Shown: positions 47,436 through 57,708, numbered from the stretch's first letter. The stretch: DNA of 64,000 bases from an uncultured Alphaproteobacteria bacterium (GCA_944389135.1 CALXLG010000001.1:1-64000), one strand, 5' to 3'. A program made the numbers and translations. The notes: a model not told the origin generated them from the letters alone.

Positions 47436-49205
47436 ATGTTATCTTTGAAATCTAAGTACAGAACACACACGTGTGGTGAACTGAACAAAGAAAACGTCGG
47501 ACAGGCTGTCGTTCTTTCTGGGTGGGTTCATCGTAAACGTGACCATGGGGCGTTATTGTTCATTGACTTGCGCGATAATTACGGTATTACGCAATGCGTT
47601 TTTGATGGCGGTAATGACGAATTAGAAAAAATTCATCCTGAATCTGTAATTAAAATTACAGGCACTGTCGTTGCGCGTGATGCATCGGCTATAAACGATA
47701 AAATTCCAACTGGTGCAATCGAAGTAAAAGCAGAATCTTGGGAAGTTTTAACAAATGCTGATGTTTTACCTTTCCAAGTTTTTGGTGATGATGATACTGT
47801 TGCAGAAGATTTGCGTTTGAAATATCGCTATTTAGATTTGCGTCGTGAATCTTTGCATAGAAACATTTTAATGCGCAACCGTATGATAAAATTTATTCGT
47901 GATAAAATGTGGGAAATGGGTTTTTCGGAATTCCAAACACCTATTTTAACTGCATCTAGCCCAGAAGGTGCACGTGATTTTATCGTGCCATCTCGTTATC
48001 ATCATGGTATGTTCTATGCGCTGCCGCAGGCACCACAGCAGTTTAAACAATTATTGCAAATCTCTGGTTTTGATAGATATTTTCAAATTGCACCATGCTT
48101 TCGTGATGAAGACTTGCGTGCAGATAGATTATTAGAATTCTATCAGTTAGATTTGGAAATGTCTTTCGTTGATTTACCTGATATTCAGGCTGTTGGTAAT
48201 AACTTGATGCCAGCGATAATCAAAGAATTTGTTCCAGATGCAAAAGTTTGTGAAGATATACCACATATACCTTTTGACGAGGCAATGTTAAAGTACGGTT
48301 CTGATAAACCAGATTTACGTAACCCTATTATTATATCTGATGTAACAGAAATATTCCGTGGTTCAGACTTTGGTATATTTGCAAATGCTATAGAGCAGGG
48401 GGCGGTTGTTCGTGCAATACCTGCACCTAATTCTGCAGATAAGCCACGTTCTTGGTTTGATAAACTTGGTGATTATGCTGTTAAAGAACTGGGACTTGGC
48501 GGGCTTGGTTATATCATATTTGCAGAAGAAGCAAAGGGACCTGTTGCTAAGAAGTTAGATGCAGACCGCGTTGCTAAATTACGTGAAATTTCTGGTGATA
48601 ATTCTTCTTTGTTCTTTATTTGTGATAAAGCAGATGTTGCTGCAAAGGCGGCTGGAAAGTTACGCAATAAACTTGGTGAAGATTTGGGATTAATTGATCC
48701 AAAAGAATTCCGTCTGTGCTGGATTGAATCTTTCCCATTCTTTGAAGAAGATGAAGAATCTCCGACTGGTATTGCGTTTACTCATAATCCGTTCTCTTAT
48801 CCTATGGCGACATTGGAAGAACTGAAAACAAAAGACCCGTTATCAATCAAAGCAGCACAATTTGATATGGTATTAAATGGTGCAGAAATCTGCAGTGGAG
48901 GACTTCGCAACTTTAACCCAGAAATTATGCTGAGATGCTTTGAAATAACTGGATATGATGAAGAAATTGTTAAAAAGAAATTCGGTGGTATGTATACTGC
49001 TTTCCAATATGGTGCACCACCGCACGGTGGATGTGCGTTCGGTTTGGACAGACTTGTTCAAATAATGTTGGATGAACCGAATTTACGTGAAGTTGTTGCT
49101 TTTCCAACAAATCAACGTGGGCAAGACTTGATGATGGGCAGCCCAAGTGAAGTGACAGAAAAGCAACTTCGTGAAGTTCATATTCAAGTTCGCAAAAAAG
49201 GTTAA
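47436..49205 (+). CDS. aspS: Aspartyl-tRNA synthetase
   Basis: Charges tRNA-Asp (or both tRNA-Asp and tRNA-Asn, if the organism uses GatCAB). 589 residues in the bacterial layout: N-terminal OB anticodon-binding domain (about 1-110), class II core with motif 2 FRDEDLRADR, a GAD insertion (about 290-410) and motif 3 GLDRLVQIML near 535. AAGG lies about 7 bases before the ATG within a helix that can hide it. Expression is very likely set by the T-box leader. Confidence 0.97.
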   Translation: MLSLKSKYRTHTCGELNKENVGQAVVLSGWVHRKRDHGALLFIDLRDNYGITQCVFDGGNDELEKIHPESVIKITGTVVARDASAINDKIPTGAIEVKAESWEVLTNADVLPFQVFGDDDTVAEDLRLKYRYLDLRRESLHRNILMRNRMIKFIRDKMWEMGFSEFQTPILTASSPEGARDFIVPSRYHHGMFYALPQAPQQFKQLLQISGFDRYFQIAPCFRDEDLRADRLLEFYQLDLEMSFVDLPDIQAVGNNLMPAIIKEFVPDAKVCEDIPHIPFDEAMLKYGSDKPDLRNPIIISDVTEIFRGSDFGIFANAIEQGAVVRAIPAPNSADKPRSWFDKLGDYAVKELGLGGLGYIIFAEEAKGPVAKKLDADRVAKLREISGDNSSLFFICDKADVAAKAAGKLRNKLGEDLGLIDPKEFRLCWIESFPFFEEDEESPTGIAFTHNPFSYPMATLEELKTKDPLSIKAAQFDMVLNGAEICSGGLRNFNPEIMLRCFEITGYDEEIVKKKFGGMYTAFQYGAPPHGGCAFGLDRLVQIMLDEPNLREVVAFPTNQRGQDLMMGSPSEVTEKQLREVHIQVRKKG

Positions 49206-49218
49206 TTCCTTGAAAAAC

Positions 49219-49249
49219 AAAAAAAGACCTGTTTATCAGGTCTTTTTTT
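49219..49249 (+). terminator. Terminator of aspS
   Basis: AAAAAGACCTG, TTTAT, CAGGTCTTTTTTT. Confidence 0.9.
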
Positions 49250-49317
49250 AAGAAATCAAACCTATTAAAAATAAAAAGTTTCCTAGGTATAATTTTGTGA
49301 AAAAACGGAGAGATATT

Positions 49318-49689
49318 ATGCCTAGACATGCGGATATAGAAAAGTTGGCACAAATTATGGGACTTAGCCAATATCAAGCAGATGTATTAAAAAACAATAA
49401 TGGAAAATATGATTTGTCGGGGCTTGTAAAACGTGGTGGGGTTTTATATGCGCCGCATCAAATGCGTACAAAAAGTATTTTTGAAATAGCAAGACGTGCC
49501 CTGACTGGTAAATCTGCAGATTTAATAGGACCTAAAAAAATGTTATTACAAGGGCAAAGAAAAATAAAATTTTATGCGGGTGGTTTTCATTGTGTGTCTG
49601 TTGGACGTTTTAAATATTATGCAGACCAAGACGGACATGCGGTGCCAAGAAATATTTTTATGCAATCTATTTCAAATAACAAACGTTAA
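49318..49689 (+). CDS. Small basic protein, unknown
   Basis: 123 residues from ATG 49318 (GGAGAG upstream; the frame is open back to 49297 but lacks a site there). Basic, no membrane segment. Begins MPRHADIEKLAQIMGLS, helical, followed by a beta-like region GQRKIKFYAGGFHCVSVGR. The N-terminal LAQIMGLSQYQADVL could be a small DNA-binding helix pair; I do not recognise a family. It overlaps the end of the convergent AsmA-like gene by 4 bases. Confidence 0.65.
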   Translation: MPRHADIEKLAQIMGLSQYQADVLKNNNGKYDLSGLVKRGGVLYAPHQMRTKSIFEIARRALTGKSADLIGPKKMLLQGQRKIKFYAGGFHCVSVGRFKYYADQDGHAVPRNIFMQSISNNKR

Positions 49690-52160
49690 AATTTTTCGTG
49701 TGTATTAACAAATGTTTTCATAAATGTCGGGTCAAAATTACGCATGATTTCTGATAATGAATATGACCTGTTGCCATCTGGTAATACTTCTAATGATATT
49801 GGTGAAGGACTGGGCGATGTTCCACGAAGTATCATATCTAAACTTAGTTGCATTTGACCGTTAATTATAGATAAGCTGCCTTGCGCATCTGTATGGCGAA
49901 GCTGTAGTATCAGCGGAGATGTTGTTTCAAAATTTCCATCGTCATAATTACCTATGATACGCATTTTCTTTATTGCGCTTTCGCCAGACTCTAAAGAGTT
50001 TGCAAGAGCATATTCTGCATTTAATGTTGTTAGATTATTTGCAGATGCATAAAAATTATCAATTCCTAAACCAACTAATACCCCACCTTCAAAAGACAAG
50101 TCCATATTTCCTGATAGGTTATATTTTATATCATGTGCAATATTACCAAATGTTGTCATATTTATTTCTGCGGTAATTATAGAATCTCTTACGTTTATAG
50201 GCATTGCAGATGATAAGAGATTGCCATTAATTAAGAATCTATTTAGTTGTGCAAAAATTTTATAACGATTGTTTTCTTTCCTTAGTGTAGTAAGCAGGCT
50301 TCCTCTGTCGCTATCTGTGATAGAAAACGTTTGTATGTTTGGCTTTAATGAATATACAAAATTTTTAAATTCGTCACCGTTATATATAATACTGTCTGCT
50401 GATAAAGAAATATTAATTGGTATATCAAATAATATCATAATAGGATTATTTGTTAAAAACTCTTGTTCTTCATAATTATCTAAAAATTTTTGACTTACAA
50501 AAGAATCTAAATTTAAAAGTTTTGTTTTTAATGTTAGGTTATTATTATTAAAGCTGCCGGTAAATGTATGCCCAGCAATTTCTATGACTAAATTAGATAT
50601 TGTATTTTCTTTATATGAACCTGATATAGTGTATTCCAGATTATTCAAAGAACGCAGGTCAAGATTTGGCAACCATTCTTTTGCATTTTTACCAGTTATT
50701 TTGAAAGTGTTTTTTGATAGTTCTAGTGTCCAACGATTAGAGTCTGGAACAAAAGTCATGATGTCGCCGTTCCATTTGAAATCACCACGAACATTGCTCA
50801 TAAAGCTTGGAATGTATGTTATGTTTGGGTTTAACCACCGCAATGTTTTATTTTGTGCAAAAGTGTATGACGGTTGTATGTTGTCTTGTTTTACTTCAAA
50901 ACTGCCTGCCATATCTAAGAATTGAAAATTTATTTTACCGTGTGTGCCAAGCTTTTTGGCCCATTTTATTAAAGTTTCTCTGCTGGGCATCGGTTTGTTT
51001 GATTGAATAAATATTTCAAATTCTTTTCCATTTACTGAAAGACTGCCAGAGAAATCACCATAACTAAAATCACTGCATTTCCAATTTTCTGGTGTTCCAG
51101 AAAATAGGCATAAAGACGGCATACCTTCATATGGCATGGTAATTAAAACATCTTTGGCACCGTTTGCATCAATATAACCACCAGACATAGCAATATCGTC
51201 CGCAACGATGTTTTTAATTTCTAATTTATCAGTTGTACCCAAGGCATCTATCTTTAAGTGTTTAAAAGTATGTTTACCAAATTGCAATTGACCATAAAAA
51301 TCTAAGTCATATTGTGTTCGATAAAATATACGGGACGGTTTTAATAAAAAAGACATATTGTAATTTATATCATTACCGGAAAGTTGTATGTTTTTTGAAC
51401 CATTTGGAAATATTTCTATGTTGCCATAAAATTTATTTGCGCGAATGTTTTTAAAAGAATAACCTTGACCACCGTCCCAGGAAAAATCTGTTGTTAAATC
51501 AATGGTTGTATCTATTTTGGGGTCAGAAAAACCGAACCATTTATTTATTTCATCGGTTTTCATTGCCAGCTGACCACGAATGGAGCCATCTGCATATAGT
51601 TGACCCGTAATTTCTAAATTTGCGTTTTGATTTTTTACTGTAAAATAATCTTGTTCTACATCAATATCATATTTATGGTTATCGGTGCGAACAGTACCAA
51701 TTAAATTACCGTTTTCTAATGTTGCATCAATTACTTCAACATTTCTGTCTCTGAACTTTACATTTGTATTATAAATATCTATCTGATGATTAAAATTTTT
51801 TGGAATTAAAGTATCAATAGCTACATTGGCGTTATATACAGCAATATCTCCAGTAAGAGGGGCATTATCTATATCAAATATACTTGTTAAAGGAACGGAA
51901 AACATAAGTGCGCCAATGTTCCCAATTTTTATATCTACGTCATTTGCAACGATAGTTGCACGCCCAAGTAAGCTAAAATTTATGTTGCCATTTATTTTTG
52001 CTTCTACCCCGGTTTGCTCCGCAATTGTTTTTTCTATCTTAGGCTTTAGATGATTTAGTGTTATCATAGGAGGAACAACGACAATAGCAATCGCTATTAA
52101 TCCTATTAAAGAAATTATAGACCAAAATATTCTGCGTTTATATCTGGGTTTAAGGGCCAT
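49686..52160 (-). CDS. AsmA-like envelope protein
   Basis: 824 residues. One N-terminal membrane helix (about 9-31), then an AsmA domain with IEKTIAEQTGVEAKINGNI (about 41-59), and a long beta-rich periplasmic part ending in the AsmA_2-like FNGNLTLKTK / GSLSIINGQMQLSLD region. Such proteins form hydrophobic grooves thought to carry phospholipid across the periplasm or to affect outer-membrane assembly. Stand-alone, divergent from uvrB. Confidence 0.85.
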   Translation of the reverse strand: MALKPRYKRRIFWSIISLIGLIAIAIVVVPPMITLNHLKPKIEKTIAEQTGVEAKINGNINFSLLGRATIVANDVDIKIGNIGALMFSVPLTSIFDIDNAPLTGDIAVYNANVAIDTLIPKNFNHQIDIYNTNVKFRDRNVEVIDATLENGNLIGTVRTDNHKYDIDVEQDYFTVKNQNANLEITGQLYADGSIRGQLAMKTDEINKWFGFSDPKIDTTIDLTTDFSWDGGQGYSFKNIRANKFYGNIEIFPNGSKNIQLSGNDINYNMSFLLKPSRIFYRTQYDLDFYGQLQFGKHTFKHLKIDALGTTDKLEIKNIVADDIAMSGGYIDANGAKDVLITMPYEGMPSLCLFSGTPENWKCSDFSYGDFSGSLSVNGKEFEIFIQSNKPMPSRETLIKWAKKLGTHGKINFQFLDMAGSFEVKQDNIQPSYTFAQNKTLRWLNPNITYIPSFMSNVRGDFKWNGDIMTFVPDSNRWTLELSKNTFKITGKNAKEWLPNLDLRSLNNLEYTISGSYKENTISNLVIEIAGHTFTGSFNNNNLTLKTKLLNLDSFVSQKFLDNYEEQEFLTNNPIMILFDIPINISLSADSIIYNGDEFKNFVYSLKPNIQTFSITDSDRGSLLTTLRKENNRYKIFAQLNRFLINGNLLSSAMPINVRDSIITAEINMTTFGNIAHDIKYNLSGNMDLSFEGGVLVGLGIDNFYASANNLTTLNAEYALANSLESGESAIKKMRIIGNYDDGNFETTSPLILQLRHTDAQGSLSIINGQMQLSLDMILRGTSPSPSPISLEVLPDGNRSYSLSEIMRNFDPTFMKTFVNTHEKF

Positions 52161-52206
52161 TCTCTCTTTCCTTGTATTTTCATTATAATGAATTATATTA
52201 TAGCTT

Positions 52207-54195
52207 GTGAATAAAAAAATATTTGATCTTCAAAGTGATTATAAGCCTATGGGTGACCAGCCACAGGCTATTTCCGAATTGACACAAGGTGTTCGTGACG
52301 GGCGACGTAGTCAGGTTCTGCTGGGGGTTACGGGTTCTGGTAAAACTTTTACTATGGCAAACGTAATTGCGGAACTTGGCAGACCTGCATTAATTATGGC
52401 GCCAAATAAGATTCTGGCCGCGCAATTATATACAGAAATGAAAGCTTTTTTCCCACGAAATCATGTTGAATATTTCGTTTCTTATTATGATTATTATCAA
52501 CCAGAAGCTTATTTGCCAACAACCGATACGTATATAGATAAAGACGCGTCTATTAATGAACAGCTGGACCGTATGCGTCATAGCGCAACACGCGCAATGC
52601 TTGAAGAAAGAGATGTGGTGGTTGTATCTTCTGTTTCTTCTATTTATGGTATGGGTTCACCAGAGCAATATGCAGGTATGCGCTTGGTTTTACATACTGG
52701 TGATAAAATTAGTATGGCAGATGTAATGCATTCGTTGGTGGACATACAGTATAAACGTAATGATATGTCGTTTGAACGTGGAAATTTCAGAGTGCGTGGT
52801 GATACATTAGACTTGTTCCCGTCTCACTCGCAGGATAGGGCATGGAAGCTTTCTTTCTGGGGTGACGAGATAGAAGAAATATGGGAATTTGATACACTAA
52901 CTGGTGCAAAGCTTCAGAAGTTAGATAGAATTGCTATATATCCAAATACTCATTATGCAACACCTATGCCGTCAATTTTGCAGGCTATTGGACAGATTAG
53001 AAAAGACCTGGACGAACGTTTAGAATACTTTCATGAAAATATGAAGTATATAGAAGAACAGCGTCTGCGTGAACGTGTTAATTTTGATATAGAGATGATG
53101 GAGTCAACAGGTACTTGTCGTGGAATTGAAAATTATTCTAGGTATTTGTCTGGCAGATTACCAGGGCAACCACCGCCAACTTTATTTGAATATTTACCGA
53201 AAGACGCGATACTTTTTATTGATGAAAGTCATGTAACGGTGCCGCAGATTTCGGCTATGTCCCGTGGGGACAGGGCAAGAAAAGAAACTTTGTCTCAATA
53301 TGGTTTCAGATTGCCTGCGTGTGTTGATAACAGACCACTTACTTTTGAAGAGTGGGATGCTTTGCGTCCGCAAACTATATTTGTTTCTGCAACGCCTGCG
53401 GAATGGGAACTGACGCAATCAGGTGGTATTGTATCAGAACAAGTTATTCGTCCAACAGGGCTTTTAGACCCTGTGTGCGAGGTTAGACCAACTGCTCATC
53501 AGGTTGATGATTTATTAGAAGAAGTTAAAAAAGTTAAGGGCAGGGTTCTGGTTACAACGCTTACAAAAAAGATGGCAGAACAATTAACTGATTATTTTGT
53601 TGAAAATGGCGTACGTGCAAAATATTTGCATAGTGATATTGAAACTTTAGAACGTATTGAATTATTAAGAGATTTAAGACTTGGTAAATTTGATGTTCTG
53701 GTTGGTATTAACTTGTTGCGTGAAGGTTTGGACGTTCCAGAGTGTGAGTTGGTTGCAATTATGGATGCTGATAAAGAAGGTTTTCTGCGTTCAACACGTT
53801 CGTTGATTCAGACAATAGGTCGTGCTGCACGTAATGCGAACGGGCATGTGATATTATATGCGGATAAAATAACAGATTCTATGAAATCCGCATTGGATGA
53901 AACAGCCAGACGTCGTGCAAAGCAAATGGCATATAATATAGAGCATAACATAACACCAAAAACAATTACCAAGGCGGTATTTGCAGAGGTTGGTGATAAA
54001 GAAGAAAAAACGGATAAAAAGCGTCGCTTTGTTTATACAAAAGAAGGCGTTATGGATGCAGATACGTTGCGTAAAGAAATTAAAAAATTAACAAAGCAAA
54101 TGAGAGATGCCGCGGAAAATCTTGAATTTGAAACAGCTGCAGATTTGCGTGATGCAATTCATAAACTTGAAGATGATTTATTATTATTGGAGTAA
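52207..54195 (+). CDS. uvrB: Excinuclease ABC subunit B
   Basis: Helicase-like DNA damage-verifying subunit of nucleotide excision repair. 662 residues from GTG 52207. Walker [11 protein letters not shown] (about 38-47), the beta-hairpin [16 protein letters not shown], the helicase motif QTIGRAARN and a C-terminal UVR domain ([16 protein letters not shown], about 630-650). Normal length. tsaE starts 2 bases later. Confidence 0.97.
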   Translation: MNKKIFDLQSDYKPMGDQPQAISELTQGVRDGRRSQVLLGVTGSGKTFTMANVIAELGRPALIMAPNKILAAQLYTEMKAFFPRNHVEYFVSYYDYYQPEAYLPTTDTYIDKDASINEQLDRMRHSATRAMLEERDVVVVSSVSSIYGMGSPEQYAGMRLVLHTGDKISMADVMHSLVDIQYKRNDMSFERGNFRVRGDTLDLFPSHSQDRAWKLSFWGDEIEEIWEFDTLTGAKLQKLDRIAIYPNTHYATPMPSILQAIGQIRKDLDERLEYFHENMKYIEEQRLRERVNFDIEMMESTGTCRGIENYSRYLSGRLPGQPPPTLFEYLPKDAILFIDESHVTVPQISAMSRGDRARKETLSQYGFRLPACVDNRPLTFEEWDALRPQTIFVSATPAEWELTQSGGIVSEQVIRPTGLLDPVCEVRPTAHQVDDLLEEVKKVKGRVLVTTLTKKMAEQLTDYFVENGVRAKYLHSDIETLERIELLRDLRLGKFDVLVGINLLREGLDVPECELVAIMDADKEGFLRSTRSLIQTIGRAARNANGHVILYADKITDSMKSALDETARRRAKQMAYNIEHNITPKTITKAVFAEVGDKEEKTDKKRRFVYTKEGVMDADTLRKEIKKLTKQMRDAAENLEFETAADLRDAIHKLEDDLLLLE

Positions 54196-54197
54196 AT

Positions 54198-54599
54198 ATG
54201 AATAAAGAATTTATAACTAAGACAGTTGAAGAAACGCGTAATTGGGCAAAAGAATTTGCGAAGACTTTGCGTGCACCTGTAACGATTGCTTTGCATGGTG
54301 ATTTAGGAATGGGTAAATCAGAAATTGCGCGTACTATTATTCAGACTTTACGTGGTCAAGATACTGTTGTGCCAAGTCCCACATTTACAATTGTTCAAAG
54401 TTATGATGGTATATCTCATTTTGATTTATATAGAATAGAAGATAAATCAGAATTAGTTGAAATTGGTTTGCCGTACGCAATTACAAACGATATAACTTTG
54501 ATTGAGTGGCCAGAAATAGCAAATGATATTTTACCCGAAGACACAATACATCTTTATATAACAGAATATGAGGGTGGTCGAAAAATAACTGTAAAATGA
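54198..54599 (+). CDS. tsaE: tRNA t6A-synthesis ATPase TsaE
   Basis: ATPase of the TsaB-TsaD-TsaE complex that makes t6A37 in tRNAs reading ANN codons. 133 residues with GDLGMGKSE (P-loop, about 35-43), SPTFTIVQSY and a D-L-Y-R motif (HFDLYRIED), then IEWPE. GAG precedes the ATG at 54198. Follows uvrB closely, so probably one transcript. Normal length. Confidence 0.95.
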   Translation: MNKEFITKTVEETRNWAKEFAKTLRAPVTIALHGDLGMGKSEIARTIIQTLRGQDTVVPSPTFTIVQSYDGISHFDLYRIEDKSELVEIGLPYAITNDITLIEWPEIANDILPEDTIHLYITEYEGGRKITVK

Positions 54600-54785
54600 T
54601 TTTAAGATTTTGTTCTTGGGAAATGGTACCTGTTGAATAAAAGTCAGAAAGCTATCATAGTTTTTATGCGGATAAAGGTATTCGCGATGCGAACACTGCG
54701 AAGCAGGGTTTATCTAAGTTCCCGAACCCACATCCCTATGGTTTTAATAAGTTGTTATTAAAATCAGAAAAAAGCATTGTTTGCG
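54600..54785. other. Intergenic segment with inverted repeats and a repeated motif
   Basis: No convincing gene. It holds a near-perfect inverted repeat with a GTTG loop (TTTTAATAA at 54742-54750, TTATTAAAA at 54755-54763), a second one (TTCGC/GCGAA around 54674-54690), and the 13-base string ATCATAGTTTTTA (54654-54666) also seen at 24687. One frame stays open after a stop near 54640 but has no start codon. Confidence 0.45.
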
Positions 54786-54814
54786 AAGACCCGTGCTTTA
54801 TGCACGGGTTCTTT
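54786..54814 (+). terminator. Terminator after the uvrB-tsaE transcript
   Basis: ACCCGTGC (54789-54796), TTTAT, GCACGGGT (54802-54809), then TCTTTAATTATTTTG. Confidence 0.8.
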
Positions 54815-56591
54815 AATTATTTTGTTTTTTTAATAGGCTTTGTACTGCTAATGGAAAATCGGCACTATTCGCAAGGTAAGAGCCACTTATCAATAAATCT
54901 GCCCCAGCTTCCCAGCATTTTTTTGCGGTCTCTGGCGTAATGCCACCATCTACAGATATTGTATATTTTAACCCGTATTTTTTTCTGGTTGCATTAAGTA
55001 TAGATATTTTGTGTAAAACGCTTTCTTCAAATGCTTGACCCGCTGCACCTGGTTTTACAGACATTATCATTACTTCATCTATATCACGAAGAATTGGTTT
55101 TAAAATTTGTACAGATGAATCTGGGTTTAGTGCAACCCCAGCACGACGTGACGCAGCGTGAATTGCACGCAATGCGACTTTTACCCCAGAAGTATTTGTT
55201 GATAAGATTATTGTGTCGGCACCTGCTTTTATTGCATCCGCAGCCCAAACTGCTGGGCTTTCTGTCATAAGGTGTACATGCAGATGTGCATCTGTATGTG
55301 AACGAATATATTTAAGTTCAGATATGCTTCCAGCAATGTTATCTACGTAAAAGCCGTCCATTATATCAACATGTATCATTGATATATCACCAGACTTAAA
55401 TAAAGAATAAGTCATGGGGCTTTTCATATCAAAGCACAGCGTGCTGGGTAAAATAGGTATGAAACGTTTTTTTACTTTTGGTTTCTTTTTGAATGCTTTT
55501 GATAGTTTTGTTGTTAAGTTTTTCCATTTGTTTTGTCTGTCTGCATATGCTTGCCGATGCAAAGATTCTGATTGCCATATATAATCAGATAATGCACGTA
55601 TAGATGCGTCAGAATGTAAGTTAACAACTGGTAAACTAAAAGCATTTTCTATAAATTCGGAAATGTTTTCTATTTCTGCACCACCACCAGTTATTATGAT
55701 TTGACAAGGACGATATTTCATAAATGATGGTGCACATTCTGATTTTAATAAGGATATAGTATCAACTATGTGGGGTAAGATAATGTCGTTTATATCTGCC
55801 CTTGAAAATTCATATTCTGTATCTGCAGGGGTAAATCTGTCCATCTCTTTTGGCATAAGACTGGCGACATTCTTTTTTATTCTTTCCGCGTCATCAAAAT
55901 TTATTTTTAGCTTTTCAGATATTTCAAAAGTTATATCAGTGCCACCTGCTGGAATCTTTTTATGCCAAACAGGTCCACGATCTGTCCATATAGATGCGCT
56001 GGTATATTGGGCACCAAAATCAATAAAAAGTGTTGTTTGTTTTTGCTTTCTAAACGCATAGTTTTGCAAAAATTGTGGGTCATAAAATGCATCCGATTGA
56101 ATATGGGCACGTCTTAAAAAAGAAAATATTTCATCTAGTTTTTCATATGGGTAAAATATAGCACTAAACGCAGATATTAATTGTCTGTCTGTATAACCAA
56201 TTGGTGCGAATAAGTTTCTTGCACTTGGGGTGTCGTATCTTAGTGGTATTATGTGCATCGGATAAAAACCATCGGGTGCGGTTATTTTTGATATCTGTGA
56301 GCGTATATCTGATGCGTTAATTTTATGTTCGCTGCCCCAATTTATACTTTTAACCGACATTTCAAAATCAGAATTACCAAAGTTGCCCGTTATGTAAGCG
56401 GAATCAAAATGTGCACCAATTTGTTTTTCTAATTCATCTATTACAGATTTCAAGGCAAATACTGTATCAAAGCTATCCACTGTAAATACTGCAGATTTAT
56501 CTATGTTTCCAGAACGTACCCTGTGCGCAATACCACGAACACCACTGGTGCCAATATCTAAACATAAAAAAGAAGAATCAAATAAGTTCAT
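54813..56591 (-). CDS. FtsA fused to ribulose-phosphate 3-epimerase
   Basis: One 592-residue frame joins two known proteins. Residues 1 to about 355 are FtsA, the actin-like divisome protein that tethers FtsZ: LCLDIGTSGVRG, the SHS2-type insert around HIIPLRYDTPSAR, DFGAQYTSASIW, IPAGGTDIT and ITGGGAEIENI. A Lys-rich linker (KAFKKKPKVKKR) follows. From about 377 the rest is Rpe, a (beta/alpha)8 barrel of the pentose phosphate pathway: HVDIMDG (about 407-413), HVHLM, VALNPDS, MSVKPGAAGQ and SVDGGI, which keep the expected His and Asp metal ligands. The FtsA C-terminal membrane helix is absent. Single gene, no stop or frameshift; next to ftsQ. Confidence 0.9.
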   Translation of the reverse strand: MNLFDSSFLCLDIGTSGVRGIAHRVRSGNIDKSAVFTVDSFDTVFALKSVIDELEKQIGAHFDSAYITGNFGNSDFEMSVKSINWGSEHKINASDIRSQISKITAPDGFYPMHIIPLRYDTPSARNLFAPIGYTDRQLISAFSAIFYPYEKLDEIFSFLRRAHIQSDAFYDPQFLQNYAFRKQKQTTLFIDFGAQYTSASIWTDRGPVWHKKIPAGGTDITFEISEKLKINFDDAERIKKNVASLMPKEMDRFTPADTEYEFSRADINDIILPHIVDTISLLKSECAPSFMKYRPCQIIITGGGAEIENISEFIENAFSLPVVNLHSDASIRALSDYIWQSESLHRQAYADRQNKWKNLTTKLSKAFKKKPKVKKRFIPILPSTLCFDMKSPMTYSLFKSGDISMIHVDIMDGFYVDNIAGSISELKYIRSHTDAHLHVHLMTESPAVWAADAIKAGADTIILSTNTSGVKVALRAIHAASRRAGVALNPDSSVQILKPILRDIDEVMIMSVKPGAAGQAFEESVLHKISILNATRKKYGLKYTISVDGGITPETAKKCWEAGADLLISGSYLANSADFPLAVQSLLKKQNN

Positions 56592-56597
56592 TATTCT

Positions 56598-57278
56598 TTA
56601 TTTTACTAAGATTCTAGAGCTATCCCTTAAGTCCAGAACTTTTATTTTTTTTGATAATATTTTGTGGTTGTTATTTAATACAATTAAACTGCCAATCGCA
56701 TCTGTTGGGTTCTTTTCTGGCAACATTACGGTTATTCCACCGTTTGTGTGCAGATTCCATCTTCTACCTTCAACCCATTCAAGATAATCTAAATCACCAA
56801 GCATATTATGTGCAGCCTTTGTTATTTCTGATATGTCGTCAGGTACTGGACCACGAAAAACGACGGTTCCTTCATCTCGTTCAGATTTAGGCCTTTTTAC
56901 AATGGTGCCGTCCGCAGATAAAGGGAAATAGTTTTCGCCGTCACTCCATAAGGCAACCGCTTTATAAAGTTCTACCTTAACAGATAAATTTCCGTCTGGT
57001 TTTCTACGTACGGCAGATTCTTTTACACCAGGTACATCATTAATGCGCTGGTTTATTTCTGATAAATTTATGTCATAAGATTTTGTTCCAGGGGCAACTG
57101 CTGCGGCGGTTGCAACCGCTGTTAAATCTTTATCCTTTGAGTCTGTTGATATCGATATGCTGCGCACTTTTGCCGCAGAACCGTAACCAAGACCCGTCAT
57201 GATAATTCGTGTAGAAAAGTATATCGCCAGAATTATGGCAATTACAAAATATAACCAAAATAATATTGAGCGCTTCAT
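56598..57278 (-). CDS. ftsQ: Cell division protein FtsQ
   Basis: Bitopic divisome protein that links FtsL/FtsB to later components. 226 residues: one membrane helix (about 6-28), a POTRA-like domain (ISISTDSK onward, with INQRINDVPGVKESAVRRKPDG near 80-100), then a beta domain with ALWSDGENYFPLSADGTIV (GE-x-FP-x-D-G is typical), ending LDLRDSSRILVK. It ends 6 bases before the FtsA-Rpe gene; ftsZ is not in the window. Confidence 0.9.
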   Translation of the reverse strand: MKRSILFWLYFVIAIILAIYFSTRIIMTGLGYGSAAKVRSISISTDSKDKDLTAVATAAAVAPGTKSYDINLSEINQRINDVPGVKESAVRRKPDGNLSVKVELYKAVALWSDGENYFPLSADGTIVKRPKSERDEGTVVFRGPVPDDISEITKAAHNMLGDLDYLEWVEGRRWNLHTNGGITVMLPEKNPTDAIGSLIVLNNNHKILSKKIKVLDLRDSSRILVK

Positions 57279-57327
57279 GCGATTTATTATATCACATTTT
57301 TATTTAATTGGAAATGTTTGACTGATT

Positions 57328-57708
57328 TTAACTGGCACGTAACAGATAACCGCGTCTAAACATACACTTACGATATGCACCAACAGTTTTTGATGTCGTG
57401 TTCCTTGGAACTGATAATAATGAACGTTGACCCACATCTTTATATTCGTTGGATTGAAATGTTACCCACAGACCGTCCCAATCAGGCATAATATTGCTTT
57501 GATTAGGTGAAAGTAGCTTCGCAATTCTAGAACGAGGCATATAAGAAGGTTCGTTTATTCCTAAGCACGCCTTATGGTCACGAACGAATTGTTCCATTGT
57601 TACGGATTCGTTTTCCCAGTTTAGTATAGTGGCATCATCTAAACTGCCACGATTGACGGATGCGCATGCTGTTAATGCTAATAATAATGCTAGGTATTTT
57701 ATTCTCAT
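57328..57708 (-). CDS. Putative lipoprotein, unknown
   Basis: 126 residues. Signal peptide with lipobox LTAC (Cys about 15). The mature part has two Cys (about 48 and 115) and stretches WDGLWVTFQSNEYKD and GAYRKCMFRRGY that read like a small outer-membrane lipoprotein; no family recognised. Stand-alone, upstream of ftsQ on the same strand. Confidence 0.65.
   Translation of the reverse strand: MRIKYLALLLALTACASVNRGSLDDATILNWENESVTMEQFVRDHKACLGINEPSYMPRSRIAKLLSPNQSNIMPDWDGLWVTFQSNEYKDVGQRSLLSVPRNTTSKTVGAYRKCMFRRGYLLRAS

Noticed and set aside
54752-54940. 62-codon open frame starting in the tsaE downstream gap
   Set aside because: It runs through a terminator hairpin and into the opposite-strand FtsA-Rpe gene, starts at a non-ATG codon and has no ribosome binding site.
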